Part shown: positions 40,556 through 52,257 of the stretch, in pieces
Position numbering within the stretch: position 1 is the stretch's first letter
How the letters are laid out: the number at the start of each line of letters is the position of its first letter
Assembly (NCBI RefSeq): GCF_020382885.2
Contig: NC_058503.1
Coordinates: 20,903,535-20,967,534 of the forward strand
Source: Scatophagus argus
Lineage: Eukaryota > Chordata > Actinopteri > Scatophagidae
DNA length: 64,000 bases
Reading direction: 5' to 3'
The notes under the pieces: generated by a model
Database searches by the model: none
What the model saw: only the letters and a program-made list of their open reading frames with translations
What the model was told of the DNA's origin: nothing
Program-made: the position numbers and the translations under genes

Positions 40556-40684
40556 GCAGGTGGGAGTTGAGGCTCTGGCCCTGATGTTGGCCTCTGGATT
40601 GTTTCCAGCTGAGGTGGGGCTTCTTACTGTATAAAAGCAGAGTCGGTTCACTGCTGCGTCTATGGATCTGCACTCCAGCACTCA
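40556..40684 (+). promoter_or_regulatory. Copy A promoter (class I) and non-coding exon 1
   Basis: TATAAAA lies at 40630-40636. The first exon probably starts near 40660 and ends at 40684 (CACTCA|GTGAGT). From GCAGGTGGGAG at 40556 onward the sequence is almost identical to the promoters of copies C and F. To the left of it the three copies are unrelated. Confidence 0.75.
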
Positions 40685-40814
40685 GTGAGTCCACCAGCAG
40701 CTTTCTGAGCTTCATCACCATAAAATGTGTGTGTGTATTGATTTGTTATGTCAGATGTGTCTAATTCAGTGTCTTCTTTCACTTCAGGGTTTGGATCTGA
40801 TCTGAAACTCCAAA

Positions 40815-41152
40815 ATGTACGGTGAGTAACTCTTTTGCCGACACCACCTGGCCGTCCTTTCTGTCAAACCAAACTTTGTTTATTGAACTTGAAAGGGCAA
40901 AAATTGACATCAGCTTCGTGCAAACTAAAAGTGAAAATAATGAGCTCCGCCCCCTTTGTTTGACCAGGAAACCAGTATCCTGGCTGTTATCCTCAGCAAA
41001 TGGGAGGATACCCTCAGTGTCCACCATGGACTTTCCCATCCCAGCCCTGTCCTCCACAGCCCTGTGGTCCTCCACCCTGTCCTCCACAGCCCTGCGGTCC
41101 TCCACCCCAGCCCTATGTGTGTGGGCCTTCTTGGGGATTTGGATGTCGCTAA
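40815..41152 (+). CDS. Array copy A: short Pro/Cys-rich protein, PRR13-like family
   Basis: Two coding exons, 40815-40821 (only ATGTACG) and 40968-41152, encode 63 aa. It starts MYGNQYPGCYPQQ, is built on PCPPQPCGPP units and ends SWGFGCR. There is no signal peptide or membrane segment, so it is probably intracellular. The exon continues 17 nt past the stop to a donor at 41169/41170. A last exon from about 41413 then carries the former Ser-rich tail as 3' UTR, with AATAAA at 41699-41704. It lacks the Cys/His cluster of copies C and F. The role is unknown. The family link is inferred from the shared gene structure with C and F, whose architecture resembles PRR13. Confidence 0.75.
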
Positions 41153-41719
41153 GGTCCTGGACTGCCAGGGTAAGTTGATTTATTGACATACCAAATTAAA
41201 TGCTGTAAAATGCTTAAAAGAGTCATGTGCTTTTTAAATCAACCTGTTTAACTGTTAACTGTTTAAACTCTTTAATGCTTTCATAAATTGATTCTTATCC
41301 TGTTTCATTTATCTACAGTGTTACTGATATTCCGTTAAATCATGAATTCACGACCTAAAGAGCTGACTGACTGAGTGAACTGACTGAGTTTGTCTCTGCT
41401 GTCGTCCTCCAGCAGCTCCTGCAGCAGCGACTCTGAGGTGAAGACGTCTGGATGGGAGGAGACACAAGACGAGCTGCCGCCTGGAAACCTTCATCCTGCT
41501 GCCGATTCACATCACGATCAGTTCAGTTCAGCGCTTCACATTCAAATTTCTTCTGTTTTTTGTTTTATCGGGCTAATTAATGCATTTAAAAGTCACATAC
41601 TTTCCTACCTTGCATAAAATGTGAGAGAATCTAAACTCTTCTTTTCATGTATCAGAATCATTTCCTCCTGATAAACAACATAAAGCTGCCTTCTGTCTAA
41701 TAAAAGCAAATCATCTCTA

Positions 41720-42110
41720 CAAAACTTTGAATCTCTTTTTCATTTGACCTCATTGGCATCACTGTACTCTGAGTATCTTTATGTGTTTAAGACTCCGACT
41801 CCTGCAGCTGCTAAAGTTACAGAAGGCCTCATCATAAAATACTTCGACCACACTGATACTGGATCTCATTCACACATAATCAAATTGATTTCAAAATGTC
41901 TTAGTTTGGCGCCATCTGGTGGTCATGTCAACAATGACGCTGTGGCAGGCGGCAATGCACACCACAGATGCAAACGGCATTTGTTTTCAGCATTGGTTCG
42001 TGTTCATTTTGCTGTATGTTAAATTCCCAAGACTAAAGACAGCTGATATGTTCTCCAAATTCAAGCCTGTCGAAAAGGACGGTGATTTTAGTGAAAGTGA
42101 AGAAGACGAC
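41720..42110. other. Spacer after copy A, no gene recognised
   Basis: Part (about 41810-41880) resembles the sequence downstream of copies B and D, with AAGGCCTCATCATAAAATACTTCGACC here matching the AAGGTCTAATCATAAAATACTCCGAC stretch there. It is therefore a diverged remnant of the same duplication unit. Confidence 0.45.
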
Positions 42111-42114
42111 TGAA

Positions 42115-42345
42115 GTTTTAAGAAGAAGAGAAAGAATCAGCTTTATTGACAGTATATATTTTTTTACATACACACACTGAATTTGTCTTCTGCATTTGAC
42201 CCATCCTTAGTTGAACACACACATGCAGTGAAACACACACAGGAGCAGTGGGCAGCATCAAGCGCCCGGGGAGCATATTGGGGGGTTAAGTGCCTTGCTC
42301 AAGGGCACATCAGCCGGCTAATGGAGGGGGGGAGCCTCTCGCTCA
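42115..42345 (-). mobile_element. SINE body, minus orientation
   Basis: Reversed copy of the SINE at 7262-7544. It starts with AAGAAGAAG and TTTATTGACAG, then TTGACCCATCCTTAGTTG and GGGGTTAAGTGCCTTGCTCAAGG. The tRNA-like head was not found. Confidence 0.75.
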
Positions 42346-42349
42346 TCAG

Positions 42350-44460
42350 TTCTGAATTTTTCAGTCTTGGAGCACCATTTCTGAGGCAGACAGTCTGGGT
42401 GGAGGAAGTACACATCGTAGTAAAAGTACCAATACTGCACTGTGTAAACAACTATGTTTACAAGCAGTCCTGCAGCCAAAATGTTACTTAAGCCAAACTC
42501 TGCAAGCAGTTCATGTGTACTTAAAGTATACGTCCCTGTGACTGTAAAACTATTAGAAACTATACCAACATGTGGGTGAATCCTCGACACTGATTGTCTA
42601 CAGGGTGTTTGTTCACTATTCTACCAGTGAACTACGCACACATCGACATTATAAATAAATGACATGAAAAATAATCTGAGCGTCTCATTTATTCTACTGA
42701 TTACTCTCTTTCAGTGAACACCACAGGATGGAGACTGTAACACACAAGCAGTACAAGAAGTACACTGTCCCTTCTGAATGTACTGGTACTTCGATACTCA
42801 TCCCACATCCCGTTTGCTCAGGTCACTACTATCACTACCTGTCACTACCTGGTCTGAGTGGCTACAAGGTCTGAGCCTTCATAGAGAGCTACTGTAAGTA
42901 CAGAAACACCCCTTTGGACAAACCACATGATGAACTGCAGTTAAACTGACCATTTGTTCAATGCGTCTTCGTAAAATCACTGACCTGCTGTGCTTCGCTG
43001 TGCTTCCTGTGTGGTGATTCACACAACAGCAGCAACAACAACAACAACAACAGTGTTCTGCCAAACCAAATACCAAACCTGCAATTAACCACGTGACCTG
43101 CAGAAATATCAGCGTGTCCTCTTTTGCACGAGGCAGTTGTGTTTACTAATCAAAGCTTTTTAGTAAAATCCTGGTGCAGGTTTAGACAGTGACGTGGGTG
43201 CAGTTTGGGTGCAGTGGAGATCAGTGTGCAGGCGTCCTGATTTCCTTTCATTAACACGCCCAACTCCAATTCTGCATTTTCATTTCTTTCACAGACATGT
43301 TTTTAATCACTGCCAGTGTTAGTGCGTTTCCTTACAATACACGTGACTTCCATGACAGGCCTACCCAAAGTTCCTCAAAACTACTCCAAGTCCATCAGGT
43401 CGCTCAGGTCCACTGTGTCGGGTCCAGGATGTGAATCTCTGTATTAAGATGCACTGAAACTACAGGAGTTTTAAAGGAGGCAGTGATGCTCTGCAGTGAG
43501 AGCAAACAAAGAGGAAGGTTCAACAAGTCTGGATGGGGAAATGGTCAGAAGACGCAGTGTGTTGGAGATTTCAACCGTCAGCTTTAACCTGCGAACAGTA
43601 CGATGCTAGCTAACGTTAGCTGCAACGGGAGTGGGGGGGGGGGACTCACTGAGTCCACCCAACACTGAGACTACAGAGGGCCTTTATGTGTGTGTTTGGG
43701 TTTTCATGTTACCTGAAAGGCACCGTAGGGGTCATCAACACTTGTCCAAGGGCCCAAATATTTTGATCTGATTTACTGAATTATTAGCCTAATTAGCCTT
43801 TTTTAAAAACATTTTCACTTTCATTTTTCACTTAGAAAATTAATGTTATCTCCAGGACCAGACTCTTAAAAACATGGGAGGACCGTAATGATAACTGGAC
43901 GCTTAGCTGGAAAACCCTGGAGACAGTCAGTACTCGATACGACTCAGCTAACGAATGAGTCCAGGCTGCCTGTTGGTGATCCACATTGGACACGATTGGA
44001 AAAGTTTGGGTATAAGAAGAGCATATTCAGTTGGTAGCATTCTGCAAACACATTAGTTTTATTTTGTGTTGTTATGACAGTGTGCTCTGTGCTGAGACAA
44101 ACTGTTTACAAGGGCTGATATTATCCCTGTGGGTGTAACACTTTGAACAAAGAATAAAAGAAATGTGGTCTGATGAGTTGTTGTCACACCTTAACTATCA
44201 TCAAACCTCAGCTGATTCAGCTAAGCTGCTCCACCCTTTTGGTATTTTGTTAAGTGAAGTAAGATTGTGTCATCCACAAAAGGGACTGAAATTTACTCAC
44301 CTTTTGGCCTTGTGTTCTTGTCATGTTCTGCAAGGTAATTAACGTGACATTTAAGGCAGACACACCCAGTATGAACGTGATGTGGCTCTCATGTTAAACA
44401 AAAGTTCATCTTGGCATTGACCAAAATGTGTAACTTGGTAAAGTTAACTAATGATACACC
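42350..44460. other. Spacer between copies A and B, no gene recognised
   Basis: No recognised coding sequence. A CAGCAACAA run lies near 43025-43055 and a G run near 43627-43639. The part at about 43120-43440 is an old duplicate of 49330-49620, sharing CTACTCCAAGTCCATCAGG, which marks ancestral flanking sequence of B and D. Confidence 0.5.
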
Positions 44461-44474
44461 TGCTGCAGCGAGGT

Positions 44475-44558
44475 GAGGTGTGGCCTCTCACGGTATAAAA
44501 GCAGTAAGCAAAGCAGTCAGTTCACTGCTGTGTCTGTGGATCTGCACTCCAGCACTCA
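44475..44558 (+). promoter_or_regulatory. Copy B promoter (class II) and non-coding exon 1
   Basis: GTGTGGCCTCTCACGG precedes TATAAAA at 44494-44500. The first exon ends at 44558 (CACTCA|GTAAGT). It is shared with copies D and E and differs from class I around the TATA box by carrying CAGTAAG-AAAGCAGTCAG. Confidence 0.75.
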
Positions 44559-44808
44559 GTAAGTTCCTTTGTTAATTGTATTGTATTATTCCGTCATCAT
44601 GTCTTTATCTTCTTTGTCTTGATGCAGGACATCTGACCTGCACTGTTTTCTAATATCTAATGAAACATGCAGTGGACTGCAGAAAAAAATTTACATTTTA
44701 GGTTTGACAACTGCTTAAATCTGCTTTTTCATGACAACAAGTCAGATTTATGTTTAAATTACGTGGCTTTTGTAATTTCAGGGTTTGGATCCGATCTGAA
44801 ATACAGAA

Positions 44809-45211
44809 ATGTCGTTCAACAACAGAGGTAAAAACTCCAGTTCTTCTCTCTTCTGTCTTTTTTGCCTTCACTAAAATCCCGTCGCTGTCTTTTTCTTAAC
44901 ACTTGAAAGATCAAAAACTGACAGATCGTCGTGCATGCAAACTAAAAGAGAAAATGATGAGCTCCACTCCTGTTGTTTGACCAGGAAACCAGTATCCCTA
45001 TGGATGCTATTCTCAGCCAGGAGGATACGCTCAGTGTCGTCCAGGCTTTGTGCGACACCAGTCCTGCACTCCGCCCTTTGTGTCGACTGTCTACAGTCGC
45101 CCGGGCGGTTCATGGACTGGCTGCTTTCCTCAGCAAAGACCACAATGGTGCCCTCCTCAGTCTTCTGGTAAATTTGCTTACTATACCACGACTCGCCGCT
45201 GTCCGTGGTGA
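44809..45211 (+). CDS. Array copy B: diverged short Pro/Cys/Gln-rich protein
   Basis: Exons 44809-44827 and 44985-45211 encode 81 aa. It begins MSFNNRGNQYPYGCYSQPGG and ends TTRRCPW. It has the family head but has lost most PCPPQP units and gained Phe, Tyr, Arg and Ser. The stop is 45 nt before the donor at 45256/45257. The final exon (from about 45844) is 3' UTR, with AATAAA at 46099-46104. It is the most diverged plus-strand copy. The splice sites are good, so it is probably still a gene, but relaxed constraint cannot be excluded. Confidence 0.65.
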
Positions 45212-46124
45212 AGACCGGGACCTGGAGCGTGGTGCTGTGGGTACTTGGCAGTCAGGGTAAGATCCTCTGTGAAGTGTCAATCACTGAGTCTCTAAATGCT
45301 GCACTGCAGAGCACTGACAAAGTGTAAGTGTTACATGGAAGTCATATTAATTTCACTTATGCAATCAAAATGTTAGTTAAATACAACCGAGAGCAATTCA
45401 GTCACAGCCCACATTGTTAGAAAAATTAAAAAACAAACACAAAAACAAACAAGAAAAAAAAAACAATTTTCCATCCGACAAAAATGATCCTGAAAGGAAG
45501 AATTTAAATCATTTTAATTTGATCTCTTTTGGTCTTTCAAGTCCAACTGGTTCAGCTGTTCCAAAGATGACACATATGAACATTTCCTCATGCAGCCTCT
45601 GTGGTAGACAGAGACACGACTCCTAATGGACGCTAACGTTGCTCTGCGTCTGCTGGACGCGAGCCGTCAGTCTTAAGTTCACAGATGGTTTTTGCTGCCC
45701 TCGAAAAGAAAGAAAGAAATGGAAGAAACAAGAAGGAATTTATTTGAAGTGTTACTGATATTCCGTTAAATCATGAATTCACGACCTGAAGAGCTGACTG
45801 ACTGAGTGAGCTGACAGAGTTTGTCTCTGCTGTCGTCCTCCAGCAGCTCCTGCAGCAGCGACTCTGAGGTGAAGACGTCTGGATGGGAGGAGACACAAGA
45901 CGAGCTGCCGCCTGGAGACCTTCATCCTGCTGCTGATTCTCATCACGATCAGTTCAGTTCAGCGCTTCACATTCAAATTTCTCTGTTTTAAAGCTTCTGA
46001 GTGATGGGACGCCATGTTTGCTGTGTTTGCTTTTCATGTATCAGACGCTGATCAGAATCATTTCCTCCTGATAAACAGCATAAAACTGCCTTCTGTCTAA
46101 TAAAAGCAAGTCATCTCTACCAAA

Positions 46125-46785
46125 CTTTGTGTTTTCATTTTGTTCATACAGCTCTTGTTTATACTGGAATGTTTATCGATCGAGACTCAGATCAGAGATT
46201 TCAGGGCTGAGCACCTGATCTCCACTGATCCTAGAACAGCCCCTGCTGACATTTAAACAACCATGTGAATGAGAGCTTTGCGTTCAGCAGACAGTCTGAG
46301 CAGACCAGCGTGTAGCGAAGGCTTGGTGTTGCACCGTCAGGTTTTGGTATTTGTTCAGCTCTTTGTGGTCTTTTCAGTGTGAGGGCACCTAAAGACACAA
46401 TCAGTAAGAAAAATCCAAGTTAAGTTAATTCACTTCCAGTTAAGTTTGGTCTCAAAGTTTGGCCTTTGATTTTTGGTCAACCACACCTTCCACTTTGGTG
46501 GCTGAGAAGTGATGAGCTGCAGCTGGTGGAGTAACCGAAGGTCTAATCATAAAATACTCCGACTTCACTGATCCTGGATCTCGTTCTGGACTAAAGGGAC
46601 CAGCTGGCAGCCCTGATCACCAGCTGCTAATTTGGTCTGATGTTTGGTTGCTGCTCAGAAGCATGTAGGTGTTTATTTCATTGGAACAAAAATAAATAAA
46701 AAATTGACAATTGAATGAGTGACGGGAGATTTTTGTTTCATCCAACAAAGATGTGTTGTGACGTGGAAAAGAGAACAGAGAGACA
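46125..46785. other. Spacer between the convergent 3' ends of copies B and C
   Basis: No frame of interest. It is repeated almost exactly after copy D (about 53300-53955) and, in reverse, between F and G (about 61900-62520), so it is part of the duplicated module. Confidence 0.7.
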
Positions 46786-47083
46786 AAGTTTGGTAGAGAT
46801 GACTTGCTTTTATTAGACAGAAGGCAGTTTTACGTTGTTTATCAGGAGGAAATGATTCTGATCAGCGTCTGATACATGAAAAGCAAACACAGCGTCACAC
46901 ACTGACTGATGCTGAAGTCGTTTTCACACAAAGCAACGCTGCAGTATTTGAAAAGAAAGTTTTGAAACACACACTTTGAATTTTAAGTGGTCAGATAAAG
47001 TGATTATGATGACGATTGGCAGCAGGATGAAGGTTTTCGGGTGGCAGCTCGTCTTGTGTCTCCTCCCATCCAGACGTCTTCCT

Positions 47084-48208
47084 CTAGTCAGAGTCGCTGC
47101 TGCAGGAGCTGCTGGAGGACTGCAGCAGAGACAAACAGGAAGCGTCCATCAGTCAGGACAACCTTTTAACGCTCATGAACCTGCAACTCCTGATTATTGT
47201 CATTATGGATGATTGCTCGTTCACCCACAAGCACACTGAACCTTCAAAGATTATTAAAAACATAATCTGTAGTCTCTGTTTTTCCCCTGGATAAAAAAAT
47301 CTTTAAAATATTTTAGTTATAACATGAATGACAAAGTATTTCTGTTATTTCAACAGAAACAAACCCTTTAAGCTTGTTGTTTCTCTGAACACTGAACCAA
47401 CCACACTTCCTGTTGTGAATAAAGTGAACACGACTGAATCTTACCCCGTGACACTCCGTCCCCTTCTTGTGACACCTGACGTGCTGGTGGCCACACTTGT
47501 GCTTGTGCCTGCACTTTTCAGCAAGTTTCTGGCCGGGGCCACATCCTTGTCCAGGACCACATCCTTGTCCAGGACCACATCCTTGTCCAGGGCCACATCC
47601 TTGTCCAGGACCACATCCTTGTCCAGGGCCACATCCTTGTCCAGGGCCACATCCTTGTCCAGGACCACATCCTTGTCCATGGCCATGGCCCCAACTTGCC
47701 CAACAAGGCCTTGGTCCACACTGGAGAGCTGGGCCACAGGGCTGATGAGGGCAGGGAGGAGGAGGACCCCAGGGCTGATGAGGGCAGGGAGGAGGACCAC
47801 AGGGCCGAGGACCACAGGGCTGATGAGGCCAGGGAGGGGGAGGACCCCAGGGCTGATGAGGGCAGGGAGGAGGAGGACCCCAGGGCTGATGAGGGCAGGG
47901 AGGAGGACCACAGGGCCGAGGACCACAGGGCTGATGAGGGCAGACCTGAGGAGGGGCAGTCCACGGTGGACACTGATGGTATCCTCCTGGCTCAGGAAAG
48001 CAGCCATGGGGATACTGGTGTCCTAGTCAAAAAAGAGGCGGAGCTTATTATTCTCTGCTTAAGTTTGGATACACTTGATGTCAATTTTTGCTCCTTCAGA
48101 TTCAAGTTTGACAAAAAGGACAGCAGTGGGGTTTTAGTAAAAGTGAAAAAATGGAGAATAAACAAAAGACTGAGAGCTGAAGTATTTACCTCCGCTATAC
48201 CACGACAT
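47084..48208 (-). CDS. Array copy C: full-length Pro/Cys/Gly-rich protein with Ser-Asp tail (PRR13-like)
   Basis: Three minus-strand coding exons (48208-48190, 48022-47445, 47119-47084) sum to 633 nt, giving 210 aa. The frame has no ATG inside its large exon, so it is visible only after splicing. In order: head MSWYSGGHQYPHGCF; repeats of CPHQPWGPPP and CGPRPCGPPP (about 30-110); eight tandem GPGQGC-type hexapeptides; a basic cluster KCRHKHKCGHQHVRCHKKG; then a tail from the last exon, SSSSSCSSDSD. PRR13 likewise has a Pro-rich body, a His/Lys-rich cluster and a poly-Ser-Asp end, though without these cysteines. TATA box at 48666-48672, leader exon ending 48618, AATAAA at 46809-46814 (all minus). 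The function is unknown; metal binding by the Cys/His cluster is inference. Confidence 0.75.
47541..47684 (-). repeat. 18-bp coding minisatellite, eight units, in copy C
   Basis: Eight 18-bp units of the pattern ACATCCTTGTCCAGGACC (plus strand) follow each other without a gap. They encode Gly-Pro-Gly-Gln-Gly-Cys in copy C. Copy F has only a diverged short equivalent, so the run expanded after the copies separated. Confidence 0.9.
47739..47945 (-). repeat. Higher-order repeat encoding Pro/His/Trp-rich segment of copy C
   Basis: Segments starting AGGGCTGATGAGG(G/C)CAGGGAGG recur six times on the plus strand with alternating spacing (about 27-48 bases). A longer block of several segments is itself duplicated. 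The coding strand gives CPHQPWGPPP and CPHQPCGPRPCGPPP units. Confidence 0.8.
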
Positions 48209-48617
48209 TGCCGAACTTCAGGTCAGATCCAAAGCCTGAAATTAAAAAAGCCACATAATTTAAACACAAACCCCATTTAACATAAGGAGAGAAATACAAT
48301 TTTAATGAAAAGCAGATTTAAACAGTTGTAAAGCCTAAAATATTATATTGTTTAGAAAGACAGAAACTGCAGTCCACTGAGGAAAAGACTGCGTGTTCTG
48401 TTAAACATTAGACAGTGGAAGTCAGAAGTCCTGCATCGTGCAGTCAGTGATGAACACATCATAAAGACATCAGCATGTCTGACATGAGGACAGAATAATA
48501 CAATACAGTTAAGAAAGGAAATACAAGATGAGTACACATCAATCAACACACAAACTCAGACACACACACACACACATTTTATGGTGATGAAGCTCAGAAA
48601 GCTGCTGGTGGACTCAC

Positions 48618-48745
48618 TGAGTGCTGGAGTGCAGATCCACAGACGCAGCAGTGAACCGACTCTGCTTTTATACAGTAAGAAGCCCCACCTCAGCTGGAAA
48701 CAATCCAGAGGCCAACATCAGGGCCAGAGCCTCAACTCCCACCTG
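48618..48745 (-). promoter_or_regulatory. Copy C promoter (class I) and non-coding exon 1
   Basis: Reverse complement of the copy A and F promoters. TATAAAA is at 48672-48666 and the leader exon ends at 48618 (CACTCA|GTGAGT). Similarity to A and F stops at about 48745 on the upstream side. Confidence 0.75.
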
Positions 48746-48749
48746 CAGC

Positions 48750-50510
48750 TTTTATTATTATATTTCAGTTTAAAGGTGAAATGTCTCTTTGATGGAATAG
48801 ACAACAACACAACTTAAGCTGAGAGCAGTCATGCAGTTCATAAACACAATGGAGACGTTAGGTTTTCTGTCCATAGGAGACAAAGCATGAAATTCCGATG
48901 AAAGGTTTGTGTGACTGAGCACATATAGATAGTTACACATGCTTATCCACTGGGGAGTCACAGCTGAGACTCTGGTACATCCTGGACAGATCAAAGACAC
49001 AACCACCCACGCTCACATCCACACCTACGGGCAGTTTAGAGTTCCCACTTAACCTAACCTGTATGCCAGGAAAGCAGAGCCCCCAGAGAAAACCTGTACG
49101 GGGAGAACATGAAAACTCTGCACAGAAAGACCCCCAGCTGGGTTCAACCCCCAAACTTCAGAGCAAAAAATCATGATTGCAATGCAATTACTGCATTGTG
49201 TCAATTTGTGGAAGTAGATATCGCTAAAAGCTACAGCAATGTGCAGAATTGTCCACACATATTAAATAGACTTATCTGCAAAGGCTTTGCAGCTGCCTTT
49301 GCAGCTTTGCAGGCTTCGTGGTGACACAAATGACGAGGCAGTTGTGATTACTTATCAACGCCTTTTGGCAAAGCCCTGGAACAGGCTTAGCCAGTGAAGT
49401 GGGTTCAGGTGGGGTCAGCGTGCAGGTGTTCTGATTTCCCTTCACTAACACAAACAACTTGTATTCTGATACTGTGCTTTTATAGCTGGTATTTTATCAC
49501 TAGTATTGATAAGTTTCCTTAAAAAACGCACGATTTCCTTGATATGCCTCATGAAAGATCCTCAGACTTACTCCAAGTCCATCAGGGGGATTAGGTCCAC
49601 GATGCAGAGTTCAGGGGGATTTACTGGTGCACACTGAATCTGATATTCATCATTACATTTTCATTGGTGTTCAATCACCTGAAACTAAGAATCTCTATGC
49701 TTTTGTTACTTTAAGCCAAACTCAGACTTCACAGATTATCTTCTGTCTGATGTCAACCATGCGCACGCTACCAGATTTAAAAATAAAGGTGCCTCACAAA
49801 CCACAGGATATTTAAGAATATCCTGCAAGAGGGATCAATGCAGCACCTCACTTGATCTCAAGTGGTTGGAGAGACGCAGTCAACACGGACGAGATGAGAC
49901 ACTGAGAGCTGCTGCAAGACATTAAGACTGGATTTGTAAAGCCTTCACAGCAGTAGATCATCTGGCCCAAAGGAGGGCTAAGAACTTCACTTTGACAGGA
50001 TGAGTCCTGCGGACTTTTGGATGGTGTTTTGCTCGAGTTGAGCAGTTTTTGTCGATGCCTCCAGGGAGTCATTCTCTGACCAGGTTTTGTGATTACAAGC
50101 ACATTCTGAGCAACCTTATCAGAACCAAAATGGGCTGCGGTGACTGCTTGATTGTTCTCTCTGAAACATTGGAGTGTTTATAGTTTTATTTGCTGTTGGA
50201 CTGAAACATGAAGACATTCTTGAGCAGCTGTGGCAGCTTAATTTGTTATCTTTGACCTTAATTAAAGTTTATTTAATTATCAGCATCAGCTTCAGCTTTA
50301 TTTGAACAAGTCACTGATAGCAAACTCTCTTTCACAATCTCACAATGACTGCCCAAATTAAAACAAAACATGTAGCTGTTAAAACATCATACAGGAAGCA
50401 GTCGTGACAGAGCAAACAGGTTTCAAATCAAGGTTCAATAGTTTAAGTGCTGAAAAAAATTAAATCGGAAATGGATTTGTGACCTTAGAATCAAAAGTCT
50501 GAGACTGAGT
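48750..50510. other. Spacer between copies C and D, no gene recognised
   Basis: About 48955-49160 resembles a widespread fish interspersed repeat (GGGAGAACATGAAAACTC, then CAGCTGGGTTCAACCCC). Its family was not determined. 49330-49620 is an old duplicate of 43120-43440. The rest shows nothing recognisable. Confidence 0.5.
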
Positions 50511-51849
50511 CATGGATTTAAAAACCACAACATCCCTCCCTTATGGCAAATTGTTTATTAAAATGGACAGCAAAAGTGGCTCCAAGCGGCTTCACGATGC
50601 AAGATCACTTCTTCTAATGAAAAACACTCACTGTGAGGGAACTCTTCAACCAGGCCCGAGTTAAACACCAATAACACCGCAGTCATACACACACAACACG
50701 ACAGCAGTGAAATCAAATCAAAAAGATGGCAGCCCCTACCAGCTTCCTGTCATCGATCTGTGTTAAGTCTCATTCAGACAAAATCAGGCTTTGTTCTAAG
50801 ATCCAGCAGAGTAAACATCTCATAAAGATATGACATATTACACTGCAAAGCAGCCTGGCCTAAATTCCACCCAGCTTATCTACGCCAGACAATGTTTCAG
50901 CCTCGCCAAGGCGACTTTGTCCTGGTTAACCTTATCAAATGCAAAACATGTTTAATCACTGACAACACTGTTAATGCTGTTGCGAGTTAATAAAATCTAA
51001 CTGCATATAAAATCTCAAACTATTCACAATGTTGGTTTCAAAAAAGCTGTTGAACTAACTGGCTACATCACACAGCCTGGTGACGAACGGATGCCCACAT
51101 TCGAGTATCTTTGAGAATTGCCCGACTTCTTGCACATTTGTTCATTAGAGGTTTCTTGTCATTGTTGTTACTATCATTTTTGTTTAAAATCTTCTTTTTT
51201 TTGATGTCAGTGAAATCTGTCACCTTACTTCTCAGCTTGCAGTAAAGAATCTAAAGGATCTAAGAGGCTCCCTGATTCATGAGACTCGCTGTAACATGCA
51301 GGATTCTCTGCTTTCTGTTTTTAAAAACACCAGCGAGCAACTGTTGAGTTTCATTCTGAGGTCGTCTGCTACTTTTGTTGAGCTAACGCTAAAACCACCA
51401 ACATTCAATGTGATGTCTTCAGGACAACAAGCCAACAGCAATATATACCTCAGTAACCAGGACGACAAAAATGAAGTCAGAAGCTCATTGTCCCGCTCCC
51501 GTTTGGCCATACAGGAGCATCAGCTGCTGCTCCACCAGACTACAGAGCAGCAGGAAAAACTGTATTCACTTTCAACATCTGAGCTGGTGGCAGACATTAA
51601 TATTCACTGCATAAACACAGCCGCTCTTGTTGCTGATGGTCTCTCATGCAGGTCATGTAATGTCATCAGTATTAAAGTGAGACCGATTCAGGACCACTTC
51701 AGAGTTCCTTATAGAACATGAAAGTGTTGTTGAATGCAAGAGCTCCACTCTCCCTTGGATTGGAGTAATATTTGAGCAGGAGTACTTATACTTTACTGAA
51801 GTAATGGAGTGGTGTCCTTTGTCCTCCACTGGATGTCAGGCTCTGGATT

Positions 51850-51943
51850 GTTTCTGTCTGAGGTGTGGCCTCTCACAGTATAAAAGCAGTAAGAAAAGCA
51901 GTCAGTTCACTGCTGTGTCTGTGGATCTGCACTCCAGCACTCA
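51850..51943 (+). promoter_or_regulatory. Copy D promoter (class II) and non-coding exon 1
   Basis: TATAAAA at 51879-51885. The leader exon ends at 51943 (CACTCA|GTAAGT). The first intron starts with a TG microsatellite at about 51966-51988. Confidence 0.75.
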
Positions 51944-52257
51944 GTAAGTCCACTAGTGGCTGAGCTGTGTGTGTGTGTGTGTGTGTGTCCATAGATTTCT
52001 AATCCTGTATTTCCTTTGTTAGCCGTGTTGTTTCATTCTGTCATCAGTCAGACATGCTGAAGGCTTTGTGATGAATTTTCTTCTGGCCTGCACTGACTGT
52101 TTTCTGATATTTAATAAAGCACACAGTGAACTGCAGTTTTGTTTTTGAATTTCTATGCGATGTAACATTTTAGGTTTTACAACTGGTTGAATCTGCTTTT
52201 ACATTTTAACAACACCTTCTTTGATTTCAAGGTTTGGATCTGATCTGAAATTGCAAA

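Noticed and set aside
40968-41152. Array genes as keratin-associated, collagen-like or annexin-type proteins
   Set aside because: No signal peptide, no Gly-X-Y periodicity and no annexin repeats. The full-length copies show a His/Lys cluster plus Ser-Asp tail that fits PRR13 better.
47328-48026. Plus-strand frame of 232 codons rich in Thr/Ser/Arg, and overlapping long frames on both strands
   Set aside because: They are shadows of the repeat-bearing exon of copy C. The true frame has conserved splice sites, the family head and the Cys/His cluster, and sums to whole codons with the flanking exons.
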